64,000 nucleotides of DNA from Eunapius fragilis (taxonomy: Eukaryota > Porifera > Demospongiae > Spongillida > Spongillidae): contig OY811971.1 in NCBI GenBank assembly GCA_963681505.1, forward strand, positions 9,295,991 through 9,359,990, in the 5' to 3' direction. The notes under the pieces are model-generated. The model was not told where the DNA came from and did not search any database. It saw nothing but the letters and a program-made list of their open reading frames with translations. A program made the translations under genes and the position numbers. Positions 37,265-50,400 of this stretch are shown piece by piece; positions within the stretch are counted from its first letter, which is position 1, and each line of letters opens with the position of its first letter.

Positions 37265-38627
37265 ACACTTCGTGTTAATATGTTGTTGGTTGAATGCATA
37301 TATAGTACATGTCTTATAAAACACGGAAACATATTGAATTTCAAGGGTGTGTTCTACCCTGTGAAGCAGAATGTTAAGGTGCATTATTTCCACTCTTCAT
37401 CTTGTTAGTAATACCCACTCAAAACTTGGTATAGGCTATCTGGGTGACATCACACTTTGAGTAAGTGTAGAGGACATCACAGAAAGTAATTTTCAAACCA
37501 TTCAATAAGGAGATGTTGAGTTAGGTCTGGTGCTAAACCTTGTTGTGTTACAACTGATCTCATTAGATATTCGACCCTGTTATTGCCGACTTATGGGTGA
37601 GGTTGGCAACTTGCCCAATTGTTGCGGTTAATCACTTTCTGCTGCTCCCTGGAGAAGGCGAACCTACTGAACACCAGGGATGATAGTTTGAGGCATCTCT
37701 TCTCTTATGGTCTCTGATACTTTGGAATCACTCCTAAGTAGTTTTATATGCTACGAGCATCCCCATGTTTCCTTATGATGGCATTGTGAATGTTCACAGT
37801 GATCTAAATTAGGTCCAAGCTAGTTTGTCGTGGTGGTCTGAGCTTTTGAACCTAGCCCCAGTTACTTTTATGGGTCCACCCTGTGGCTCTCATTTACATG
37901 AGCATAGTGCATTCACGGTGTTACCAATTAATTGGGATGATGCTCTCTCTCTCTGTTCTCACAAGGTCACAGCTATTCTCCCCAATTGGTAATAAGTATT
38001 CTATCCACCAAACTCCCCCGGGTTAAAGTGCTACGTCCAAAGCTATGGTACCAGATGCCTAGGCTAAAGGAGGCAGCCGTGCCAAGGAATCTGCACACTT
38101 GATAACTAGGGCCTTTGCATTGACAACACAACCATTGAAATTGTAATTGGACTTTACACCTTTCCTGGGGCAGAGGTTGACCAGTTTGCACCAACATCAT
38201 GAATCAATGACATCGTCCACCAGGGCCCTCACATTGCCAACACTCCTTGACATCTTGAGCCTTCTGCTCTTTTAAGCTCAGCTGACCACTTCCCATAAGA
38301 AGAGTATAACTTTATTTTCAATTTGCTTGAGTCTGGTGCATGGTAAAGATAGGCTCCTTTATTTTTTAAAGGTACTCTTCAAGACGTCGAATGGCATCAT
38401 ACATGTTAATTGCCACACTAAATATTTCTATTTTTTCCTTGACGAGTGATGATTTAAAACTGCACTTACGGTATCATGCCTGACTTACTGTGTAGGTGAT
38501 CAACCCCTCCCCGGCCGGCAACCATGAATATTGTTTTATCTGCGGGACAACCCCGCCTTCGTGCTTTGGCTGCAGGGCTTGCAGGAATTGTATATGCCGG
38601 TAGTAAGGAAGAACGGCAGCTAGGAGG
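37265..38627. other. Non-coding gap before the second beta-helix gene
   Basis: No intact gene. On the minus strand 37950-38200 gives coherent but stop-broken peptide (NFNGCVVNAKALVIKCADS and WWIEYLLPIGENSC). This may be a decayed gene of unknown kind. Confidence 0.4.
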
Positions 38628-41600
38628 ATGAAGATGCTTTACTACAAAGTCGTAGCGGCATTAATCTTTGTCTGCGGAATGGTGGATTGCTGCTCCGTAA
38701 TGGTCACTGTCGATCCATCGATTGGTGTTGACTGTACATCGGATTTGACCGTAGCTGCCAACCAGAGCGTTTGCAGGGATTTAAACACCGTTCTAAATTA
38801 TGTGGCATCCCTAGGGACAATGCTTCAACCCATTGAAGACTGTATTGAGATAAATATTATGCCCGGTGACTACGTTATTACTTCTGCCTTACACATCCGT
38901 GTAAACCTTATTTTGAGCGCCGCTTCTGCAAACTCCAGCCGTATTCAAGTGACTTTTGAAATCCCTGTCAATCAGTCCAGCGAACCACTGTACGTCCTAC
39001 TGTTCGCAAATATCGGCTCCCTCACAATGAACGGCATTAATTTCTCAAATAGCCCTGGAATCCTTGGATTTGAAAACGTGACTTATGTTACAACTACAAA
39101 CTGCTCATTTAGGTACGCGATAGCTTGATAGCTGTGCATACAGTGTATACAGCAGACAGCAGTCCTATTACTTATAATACACATTTAGTAGTACATTAAC
39201 GTATACATACACCTTTAAGAAGTGCATGTTCTTGTATGAGAGGTAGCCCATGTTTTTTAAACTAGTGAAACACCTTGTCCGATATAATGACCAGGCTTCG
39301 AAAACATTATTGGCGCATAACTTAATTTTCTTTTGTATATAACATCCTGCCATGATCTTACCTGTAGGGGTACAATTGTATACACCTGTGTGTAGAGCAA
39401 ACATTGTTTGTGTCTCATTGAAGAGACCTACATAAGAGTTACATTTAATGATACTGGCATATAATAGTACTTGTAAGCCCCATTTGGATCGGTTGATATG
39501 TGAACAAACTTTATACACTGCTATCCACTCACATGTTTTGTTAACTGCTAGAGCAGCTATGTATGTAATGATAGCTCGACAAGCATGGCTTGTTCTATGC
39601 CTAGGGCTTGTTCACTAAGTTGCTCAGTTCCATAGGTCCGGATAGCTGAACATTTTGCATTTTGCCATACATGCGGGTTTACAATTTCATCTATTAACAA
39701 AAATTTAAAAGGCGGCACATAACATTCTGAACAATGCACATGTTTTTAAGTAACTGTGTTATCTCATTTCCAGCTGTTTTATCCAAGGAGCAGTGGAGAT
39801 TTACAACTGTGCTAATATATTGATTCAAGACTGCCTGTTTGAGAATAATGGTCCTGCTAATATCATTAAAAGTCAGAAATACCTTGGGCAATCTGGAGGA
39901 CTATCGATCGGTTACAATTACGACAGTGAAAATGATTTCAACCCTATTGTTCATATCTCCAACAGTGCATTCATTAATAACAGTGTAATGACAGGAATCA
40001 TTGACTATGATGAAGCCGCTATTCGAAATCGATTATTTCCAGGGCGTGGCGGTGGAGCATCGATCATTGCAAATTCTCTCAATGCAATATATGCCACTAT
40101 AGAATGGTGCTACTTCAAAGACAACAGTGCACAAGGTTATGGAGGAGGATTGTACATTGTACCTAGTGGGCAGACAAATCACACTTGTGTGATAAACAAC
40201 ACAAAATTCATAAACAACAGAAGCCCTAATGGTGGTGGAATACACATGGGTTTCCTCATTCCAGGAACTCTGAATAGAGCCATTTCTATTCTCATTTACA
40301 ATACTGAATTCACAGCAAATTATGCCTCACATGGGGGTGGGGCAAATTTTTTGCACACAAGTGAGTGAAGAGAACCATCAGGCGCCAATGTAAAAATATT
40401 TCATTTGCACAGATTACATCCAAATTGCTGGAGAAGTGGGTAACCATGGACTACTTGAGAACTGTACATTTCTGAAAAACACTGCAGCAAACTATGGGGC
40501 GGCAGTAGCAGTTACTTCACACAATCTCTACAATACACAAGAACGAATAACAGCCTTTGATATAATTAACTGGCAAGTGATTATGTGAATTTCCAATTGC
40601 AATGGGGAGGGATAGTAGCTAATCACATGTACTTGATACTGCCATGCTATTTTAAATCTCAAGCAATCTTCCAGGTATTAGGTATCTAAACAAAGTGTTA
40701 GAAAAATTGCATAATGCATTTGATTTCTAATAATTGATATTTTCCTCTTACAGTACGTTCACTTTAAACACAGCTTCAAACAAAGCTGGAGTAGTTGGAG
40801 TGTCATATTTTCCACTCACAATGCAAGGATCAATACTTTTCATCCTAAACAGTGGTTCTGCTCTGACGGTCAGTTATTGGGGCATAATATGCATGCAGCC
40901 GTCCAGTCATAGAGAAAACTATTCATGGATTATAGATACCATTTGTATTACAAGAGGTTCATTAAGCAAATACACATTAACATCTTACCATGACTCTAAA
41001 TGAGCATTTTTCTCATTGTCAACATTCTAATCACAGGTTGTTGGAACTGTGGTCTACATTATAGAAGGGTCCCACATTCAAGTCATTAACAACACAAATC
41101 ATGAAGATGGAAGTGCCTTCAATCTGGAGTCACTCGGCCAGATAGTATTGTATGATAATGTTCTCGTTAAATTTATAGGAAACATCGGAAGGTAAATAGT
41201 GATGTTTATTAAAGTAACTGAAATTCTTCCCTTCCTGCTGCACCATCCATACAGATTTGGTGCAGCTATCAACAAGGAAAGCTTGAGATTTCTTCCAGAG
41301 TCATACTACCAACAAATCTACAACCCACTTTGCTTTATGCGGCACATAGAATCTAACAAATCACCTATTACCTGGGAAAATGATAACGTACGTGTTGTCA
41401 TGATTATGAAATATAATGCATTTGTCATCCCCGATTGCAGATATCAATAATTTACGAAAACAATATTGCAGTAGTTGGTGCAGCCATATATGGTGATAAC
41501 GCTGCTTTGTGTTCATGGATTCAATTGCAAGAGCCATACTTTAATAGCACTCTGTACTTCAGGACATCAGCTATGACATATAGGCATGTGATCTACTGTG

Positions 41601-44563
41601 AATTGTGCTTACAATATTCTCCCATCTTGCAATTGGTATAGGAATAATCAAAATACTGGACATGCTCCAAATGATTATGATTCCCTTTGGGATATCCAAA
41701 CTCCCCCCGTAACACTGATTATTCAGAATCAGTTAGTAAGTTATATGCAAGCATGTCATGCATATATATAGATTTCAATACATTTCTTTGCAGTTGTATA
41801 TAAAATTTACAACATCCTTTTCCAACTATAGATTTCAGCTTATCCTGGTGAAAGTTTTGTGCTGAAATTCATTCCCATTGACGAGTTTGGCAATCCAACA
41901 ATTTCTGTTATTCGGTTACTGAATTCAAATAACACAAGTGATAGCAAAGTAATGCTGACATTGAATATTTACTCAAATTTAATGATACAAGCTCATTCCA
42001 TTAGCAACAGGTTCCGTTAACTTTTTCAAAGAATGCAGCATCAATATATAAAGACTTATCAATGGCCACATTTCAAACATCTTTTTCCAACGGTGCGGAT
42101 GCAAGAATTATAAATAGTACTGTTGAAGCTATAACTATCTTTACACCTGTAAGCTTTCGATAAAGGGCTGTGATGCTTCATTCATGCATGTATTTTCTCC
42201 ATGTGGACCTTAGCACGAGTATACTGCAAAATTCTATATTGCAGCCGCCAACTGCCCTAGTGGAACTGTTCTTGGGTCACCAGACCCCTTCAGAAGCTGT
42301 GTGTGCAATTACAATAACACATACATCACTGAGTGCAGAGGGCTCAATATTATATTCACTGTAAGTTGACGCCAATGTCACCACTTTATAAATAAAATGA
42401 CAGCACATGTATGCTATTGTTTGTGTACATAACTGTTTAATGCTTTTGTTAAAAGGATGGATTCTGGGCTTCAAGAATAGATGAACCTGGAGAGTTCAGT
42501 GATTATGTCATAATTTTACCTTGTCCCATTGGTTACTGTCGATGCACATTAAATAATGGCATTTGTGAGACAAGTACAGACTTCATAAACAATGACAACC
42601 AATGCAACTGTTTACGGACTGGTAAGTTGAATCGTAACATTATAACATTTTATATTAAACACAAAACAGGCGTACTCTGTGGTGACTGTATCAACAGCCT
42701 CGGTGTAAGTGCTCTTTTACATCAGTGTGTCAGCTGCAGTGCAGAAAATGGTCTGATCATCGGAGCCTTAGGTATATTGGTTTTGGACCTGTTATTCATT
42801 ACAATATCATGATACAGAACAGTTCCAGAACTGTTCTTTATACCATACAATGCCAAAGAATGGTTCTGGACAGTACTGTCATGATAGTGTGAACACCATA
42901 TAGACAAAATTTTACCAGTGGATTGCCAACAAACTATTTATTATGCTCTTTCCTCATAACACTTCAAGTGATTATCGATGCTGTGATCTTTATTCTTCTT
43001 CTGCTGTTTCCATTTGCCTTTCCAAGTTGGCTCTATTCCTGCTTGTTTTATATTCAGGTATGTCTTGATCGAGTATGAAGGTCATTGGCAATTAATAAAT
43101 TTAATTATTCCTTTCAGCTACTACCAATATTAACTGAACATTTTCCTGTTACATTCACTACCATCCATCCTTATGTAAGTCATTGTTCTATTGATGCCAA
43201 TTCTAACTTTTCATTCTATCAATTTCAAGCTCTACTACGTGTCCAGTGCTCTCAGCTTCTACTTTGTATATGACTTTTGCCTTTACCCAAATATGAGCGC
43301 CCTGGTCTCCTACTTCATTCGATTTCTTCCACTCTTTACAGCCATCATTGTTTGCCCAATAATTCTAGTCATAAGGTATGGGATATAAATACCTGAACTC
43401 AGTTTGATGGCATATACTTTGCTGTTATCTAGGTGGTACAAGTTCAAAAATTCCCATCGCTCCCAATGGCATGGAGTTTGGTGGATTGCACTCCTCATGT
43501 ACACCCACACAGTATACACCTCTGCATCTATACTCAACTGTCCACGTTTTCAAAAACAGGGTGAAGAATTTTCAAATGTGAGTATCATTTAAAAGGCTTT
43601 TCTACTTGAGCTATATCCACACATTACTGCGCAGATTTGGTACATCAATGGAAATATAGAGTGCTTTTCAGGCTGGCATATACCTCTAGCTATGCTAGCC
43701 ATAGTGAGCCTATTAATATGTGCATCGGCCATACCTATAACATTTGTGATAATTATGAGCAACAAAAAGGTGAGTAAATTTTGTGCACTACATGAAACAG
43801 CAAGTCATTGTATTATCTGAATACAGAATTGGAATTGTCCAAGTCCAATACAACATTGCATTCGTAACCTTGCCCCGGCTCTTACTGATGGCATTAAAGA
43901 TGACGTTCAGTGGTTTTGCTCGGTAGATCTGCTAAGGAGAATGGTTACCATCCTCTTTATAGTAGCACTGCCACGCAATGAGGTATGCACGTGTTTTGGA
44001 TTCAACTAAATAGCAATTATTATTTGCTCTTCCACCTTCATCCTGCAAGTATTCATCCATATTCTTCATTACATTAATACTTTTCATATATGGTTACATT
44101 CAACCATACAAAAGTCTGGTCTCCAATGTGTTGGAAGTTGTGTTGGCTATTGATGTCCTCATTCTCCTGGCATTGAAGAACTCCAATCAGATACCTAGTA
44201 CTATTCAAACACCACAGCCAAATAACACTGTATCAACGAACTATAATTGCACAGGAATCAATGATATCCAAGGAATTTCCCCAGTAGTAGCTGCAGTAAC
44301 ACCTTTCTACTACATTCCTTTGGTCATCACAGTTCTAGGTGGGGTTATGTGGGTGTGTCTTAAGCTGAGGTAAGCATTATGTCACCATAAACTGTTCATC
44401 AAAACTCATTAAAATTCATAGGCAGGGTTTTATACTTCTGAATAAACGTAATCTACTTGCAACTAAGATCTCCAAATGTGGATGGTCACTACAAAGCCCG
44501 GATGAAAATACTAACAGCTCATTGTCTTTGTCCCAAACATATATTACTGATGAACGGTATTAA
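38628..44563 (+). CDS. Secreted beta-helix receptor-like protein with multi-TM C-terminus, 21 exons, 1243 aa
   Basis: Exons: 38628-39112, 39774-40360, 40413-40572, 40754-40868, 41037-41191, 41255-41387, 41441-41583, 41642-41735, 41832-41948, 42011-42148, 42214-42360, 42456-42621, 42670-42771, 42969-43057, 43118-43174, 43230-43375, 43433-43577, 43635-43769, 43827-43982, 44050-44369, 44422-44563. The sum is 1244 codons with all phases agreeing. A signal peptide (MKMLYYKVVAALIFVCGMVD) is followed by beta-helix repeats (HISNSAFINNSV, GGGIHMGF), then an adhesin-like unit (YPGESFVLKFIPIDEFGNP). A Cys-rich stalk (ANCPSGTVLG, CPIGYCRCTLNNGIC, GVLCGDCINS, CVSC) precedes roughly eight membrane helices. 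Signature motifs are WYINGNIECFSGWHIPL and QWFCSVDLLRRMVTILFIVA. The architecture equals the 24-kb gene. Introns 3 and 7 appear to use GC donors. Function is unknown; a surface receptor or adhesion role is inferred. Confidence 0.87.
42801..42892. repeat. Hairpin insertion in an intron of the second beta-helix gene
   Basis: ATATCATGATACAGAACAG...AACTGTTCTTT is mirrored by AAAGAATGGTTCTGGACAG...TCATGATAG. The imperfect 92-bp hairpin lies within the intron 42772-42968. Its presence extends what would be the shortest spacing between the Cys-rich stalk and the first membrane helix and creates a false continuing frame with an early stop. Confidence 0.68.
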
Positions 44564-44911
44564 AATTTTGTATTAAAATTTTGAGTTTCTTGTCACAGTT
44601 GTAATGATTTTATCCACCCAAGCAATTTTAAATTAAATATTCCCTTGAAGTTCAAACTATTAATACACTGTTCTTATGTTTTTCCGTTAATCAAGTAGAC
44701 TATTCACAAATGATAACAAGTGTACATGTACTTGCACATTGATTACCATTACATTGCACATGTGAATAATAAATTTTAGCCTCTCCATACATTCCTAACC
44801 ACGATTTATATGTATCAAAACACTGGTATCCAGCATCTCGGTTTAGGAATTTGGTGTCAGACACCAGAAGCAGTAGATAATTTCTGTTGCTCTGAGCTGC
44901 ATAACAAGCCC

Positions 44912-44959
<48 letters not shown>

Positions 44960-47491
44960 TAACTTTTATAAAAATCAATTTAGTTGCCGACTGACAAAGG
45001 CGCTAATCTTAACAACCTGGTACAGAGTGTTGTGCTGAACAGATGTCTGCACAATCTGATGTTATTAATTGCCATATGCATTTCTGTTATCAAGTTTGCC
45101 AGTTGAACGCAATACCAATTATTACAGTTTTGGGGGAAAAACCCTACCTTTGACATGCTTATGTGGGGGAACACTAAAAAATATGATGTTTTATGATAAT
45201 AAAATATAATTCAGTCAATGTAAGTAATGATAATTGTGAAGATCAATTTATGGTGTGAGATCTATATGACACAATTCATTCTTCAACAAGGGATCTCATC
45301 TTGTGATGGCTATCTTCAATGAATATACATGTAGAAAGGGATGTTTTGGTGTCATCTGTCTTAGATTTTTCAACTGTATGTAGAAGACCTTTGTTAAATG
45401 AGTAGTTTAAATCATCTGGAAAAGCCAAATGTCCTGCCAAAGAATAAAAAGAATAAATCTTTGGTAGATACTTGGACCACATGAAGCCCAAACAATTTCA
45501 TCAAATACAGATGCCATGGTGAACATTAACAAGGGTCACACAGTCAAAATATTTTTATCAGGGAATATACTGTTCTACACTCTTTGCAACGATGTGCAGA
45601 TATAATGTGGGGTGTGATTACATGTATGTCCACACTTAACTGATTCCAAGTTCTAAACGAGTTGGGTGTGAGGTTGTATCTTGCATAGCCATAATAATAT
45701 GGCTACAGCAGAGGTATTCTGAATATTGTGCACTCGTGTAATCTGCATGTATGAGTTACACTGTACACGTGCATTCCCCTTGCGAAGGAGCCAGTGATTA
45801 TAATGACAGATTGTGTGGGTGCTCATGTAAATATCATTGGTGGGGCTAACGTCAAATACAAAATGAACATTGTAGCCACCTTTCGGAATGTTGTCATGAT
45901 TGAGCAGTGCTTTTCAAAGCAGTTACACAGGAGGTTAAGTGGGTGTTGCCAAATTACAAAGGCGCCCACCTAGAATACCCCCCTAACAAAGCAGCCATCA
46001 ACAGGATCTCCAAATTGCGGAGAGTAAAAGGAGTTGGGAGCCTACTGCTCCGTGTTCTAATCTATTTCTTTAGCTGTGTTCTTAAAAGCCACCCCCCACC
46101 CACCCACCCCCCTTGTTCATGCATAAATACACTGGGGGTGTACCAGGTGGACTTCTATGTAAAGTTTTAAAATTATTATTTAAATTAATTAAAAACATAT
46201 GCAACAGCAAGTATAATAGATTTATATACATAGAGGCAGCATAACTGATTTGTGTTTATTATACATAAGTAGTTATTATTTAGTGTGCAAAATGAAATAT
46301 ATAATCATACAAAAACAAAAATCTTTTATAATGCAATACTAGATTAGACTAAAAACAACACAGTAAAAATTTAATATATACACCAATCATCCTCACCTTC
46401 CAATCCAGCCTTACTTCCGGTAGAATTAGAAATGCATTTGTTTAAACCTATACATGTGATTATCAAGAAATAGCAGATCATATAATAATAAGTAGTTGTA
46501 TAGAAATGCTACTACACTAATACAGAATGTACTGCAAACATCATAAACTTAATCACGTAGATCATACGCTCTGTGCCCTATAAATATCGACGCTCAACTC
46601 TACAATCTCTTAAAGAATTGACATACGTGACACGTTGACATGGGGCCGTTTCAGCAGGTCCATCGCGGTACTTTGAGCTGCTGCAATGAACGGTTCGGGC
46701 GCCTTTATGATAGACAAACACGGCGAACTCTCTACATAGTTCTGTTTGAATTTGCCGAGTCTGGAAAAACGTTGCACGTGAATAAAGCGCTACGCACATG
46801 CTTGCTCTGCTGCTCCTACGTTTCCTTAATCAGGGGACCTTTCTCCGGTCTGCAATACGCCAGTCTTGGTACTTGGGCACTAAATTTGTCAAAGTGCAAA
46901 ATGCATGGATACTATAGCTTGGTCAAAATATCCTGCACACACTATGCGCTATGTGCACGAGTGATTTTAGGCCAACTTACCGCCAAAACAACTCCTCAGT
47001 CATGGGGACTACGATATGACCAGCTGATCTGTGTACATACTCCACCGCCAAATGCAAACCCCATTGTTGTATCACGCGAGTTGCTCCGTGCGTATATATT
47101 ATGCACCTGTGTACATCATAAACGGCATGCTATGGTTCGGCAAGTCCTTTTAATTTGCAACTGCCAAGTAGGCAGTAGAGTAAGACGAACGTGATGGAAC
47201 CCATTTACATTTATTTCACGAGAATCATTAGTTTTCCTGCTATTCTCACAGATTTGAACTCATCTGTCTCTTTCTACCACATACAGGCGACCCAATACAC
47301 TCAAAAAGAATCCTCCGCAATTCAACACAGTACTACACAAACATACATGTACATAACATGAGAATTTTAAATTAGATGTATAATATGAGAGCAATTCAAT
47401 GCACTGTACAAAAGTACGAACATCAAATGATGGAGCAAAGAGTCAAGGAAGTGTGAGTAGGCATGGTAACCAATATTGGTGATAGAATGGC
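44564..47491. other. Non-coding region with (ATC)n
   Basis: A (CAT)n microsatellite lies at 44912-44959. The longest open frame (46640-47194, plus, 184 codons) has no recognisable domain and no splice or start support, so I do not call it a gene. The 3' untranslated part of SNRPG should occupy the right end. Confidence 0.45.
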
Positions 47492-50400
47492 TTATGCATT
47501 GATTCTCTCCAGAGCCTCAATCAGTGAGACACTGTTCCCACGGATGACCTGCAAACACAAGATAACAATAACTGGATATTCACAGCTGCGGGGTTTGCAG
47601 ACAACTAAGGGTGTGTGGCATTGGTAATCCTTAACAAGCAAATTATTCTCTTTATTTGGTGTTACAGAAGTAACCGAACATTAATAATTCATGCTTGCAA
47701 GGAAAAGAAGCATTGCAGAGCCATAGCCTCTAGTCCTGAGAGATTAGAGGTAGTTGAGCATCATCTGCATGGAAGCATTGACTGGGATGCGGGCAGAATG
47801 CAATGGTATTATCAGCCAGGTGGAGTGTTAAGGTGGGCCTTTGCTAAGAATGGGCTCCTTGAGTATTAGCTATAAGACGATTTGCTTGGGAAACAATTAT
47901 TACATGTCTACCAATTGGTCACGAGTAAGCCCCATAGATAACAAGGGTACAAAAAGCCATTGAATGATAATGTAGTCTTTGGAGACAAACATAGATGGCT
48001 AGTAATTAATTTAGTACAAGAAATATACATTGTGCCATGCAAAATCTTCTTGGAAACCTTTTCATGACGTTCAGTGGCCAGGAAATGATATAGATTTGGG
48101 TACTGGTTATAGATCAAGCAAGGCCTTAGATGAGCATTTTCATAGTGCAAAGAGTATAGGCATGCCTTGTGGGGAAAATATTTCGTGGGGTACTGAAACT
48201 GGTATATGTATGTAGTGCTGCACAGCACGTTCAGCATGAGGGAACTAACAGACAAGCTGAAAGGGAACGTGTTGCATAGTGTACGATCGATGAACTTTAA
48301 AGATAGAGGTAAATGTATATAAGTGTTCCTGCATGTACATGTATGTAATACATAAAACCACTATGCACGTGATCAATTCTACAACCCATGTATCCAGCAA
48401 CATGTGGGAGAAAACATAAAGGCACTGTTTATGACAAAAAAAACCTTTTACATGCGTTGAATACGCAATACAAGTAAATTGAAATTACAGCTGCTGTGTC
48501 CAATGATCTCATGCTGCAACTAAACAATGTTGTGGAGTCACAAAGGGCCAGTGGGCATGTGTATTTCATGTTCACAATCCAGGACAATTCACATGCCAGG
48601 TTTCTGCTAGCACATGTTTGTTATGAATATGACATTTCTCAGGTATACACATATGTAGTGATGTAATGAATTGTGGTCCCCTAAATTCTTCCTATCCATG
48701 CGGTTTACATACATGGGCCATGTTCAAAAGTACGGAAAATCAAATCTAAATACCCTGACATAGATCAAAGAGTATTAGAATTGTGTTACGTGAGAACATT
48801 TAGAGGTACTAAGAAACACCTGCCAGTTTATCAAACCCTTGATTAATGCAGGTGCTCATTACAAGCCCGACTACAGGTTTGCGCAGTTCAGAGCTTCCAA
48901 TGGGTGGTGGTATATGATAGAGAAGTCTGTTCACCTTCGTGGTGAACTTAAGGGTTTATAGCATGGACAAAATGGACCTATTTTCAGAGTAATTCCAAAT
49001 TGCTTTTACCTTATGGCAGATGAAGGGGATAAGCAGCTGGCTCTAAAACCATGAAAACAATTGAGTAAATGCCACTGAAACACTTAAAGTTGACCCAGTG
49101 GTCAAAGATATTAATTTCAGCCAAAAGAAATGCGTGGAACGATAGAAGTAAATTATGAAAAGTGGCTGGTCGACTATTTTTGCCATCTGTTTGCTAGTGG
49201 ATCAATGAATCAGTCGCACTGCTGATTGATGGTTTTTCAGTACATGATGATAATTGCTCGGATTCTATTCAGCAGGTCAAAATTTTCAAATTTCCACCCA
49301 ATGTTAACCTCAGTCTATCAGCCTTTAGACAAAGGTATCATAGATTCATTGAAAGCTGGTTAGAAAGCTTCTTGCAAAACTAGTTGACGCAGTGGGAAAG
49401 TACATGTACGAGGTATTGCAAGCATAACTGCTCAGCTACCTGTGGGATCTGCTGTCATATAGGCGATGCCTGTGCATTATTTAAGGAAGTATAGAATGGC
49501 CTGTCCTCATCAGTAACTGCTGGTTGCTGGGCTCACTCATGCTGTTGAGGCTGCACAAGTAGTTAGTGTACCATAAGGAAGTGGAAAGGAATGTGATTAC
49601 TGAGACGTGTGCTGCTTTATCCAAAGGTCGTATGAATGACCTGTCCACAGCATGTATGGTGCCTTGACCTTATTGCTATTAGCATGCACAATCATGATAT
49701 TTTAAAGAGTTATTAATAAAAATAGTAAGTAAACACCAAATTGACCAATGCTATTTGAATAGCCCTTTTCCGCATCATATATACATTGCCTTGTGGTTTA
49801 CATAACGTACCACGTTGGTTTACACAACGTGCGGTTATGTAAGCCACAAGACGATGAATGATTATGCGGAGAAGGGCAATTCAAATAGCATTGGTCAATT
49901 TGGTGTTTACCTACTATTTTGATTAATAACTCTTTAAAATGTAGATTGCCACTCTGGCATTGTGCTGCGCGCTGTTTAACAACTATCGCAGATGCTTGCT
50001 GTGCAATATCGCTTTATTCTACAAATATACTTTTTGGCAATCTTGAATCAAAGATATTTACCTTGTTTTAGCTGTAACCACCGCATGAACCGTCAAGCGC
50101 TCAACTTGTATACGCGCATGTGGTCCAATTGTGGTCCACATGTGCGGGTTAACATACTACTGCAAAACTGCAACGGCTACGAGAGTTATGGATGGGAACG
50201 CCCCCGTGAACAAGTATTGTTATTACAAAACATCGAAACTTTAAATCCGCGTAATTCAAAAGTGGTTTGGCCTGGGGACGAAATAATTGAACTATATGTA
50301 TAGGTATATGAGGTCAGTAGTTGGGTAAAGTTTGAACTACATTAGAGAAGGTCATACTTTTTTTTGTTTGACTAGACATGGCTATACTCATATACAAAAT

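Noticed and set aside
42772-42810. Stop codon disrupting the second beta-helix gene
   Set aside because: A GT donor at 42772 and AG acceptor ending at 42968 keep the frame and align with the paralogue, so the stop is intronic.
46640-47194. 184-codon plus-strand open frame
   Set aside because: No domain, no splice or start context, ordinary composition; best explained by chance, though it is the longest unexplained frame.
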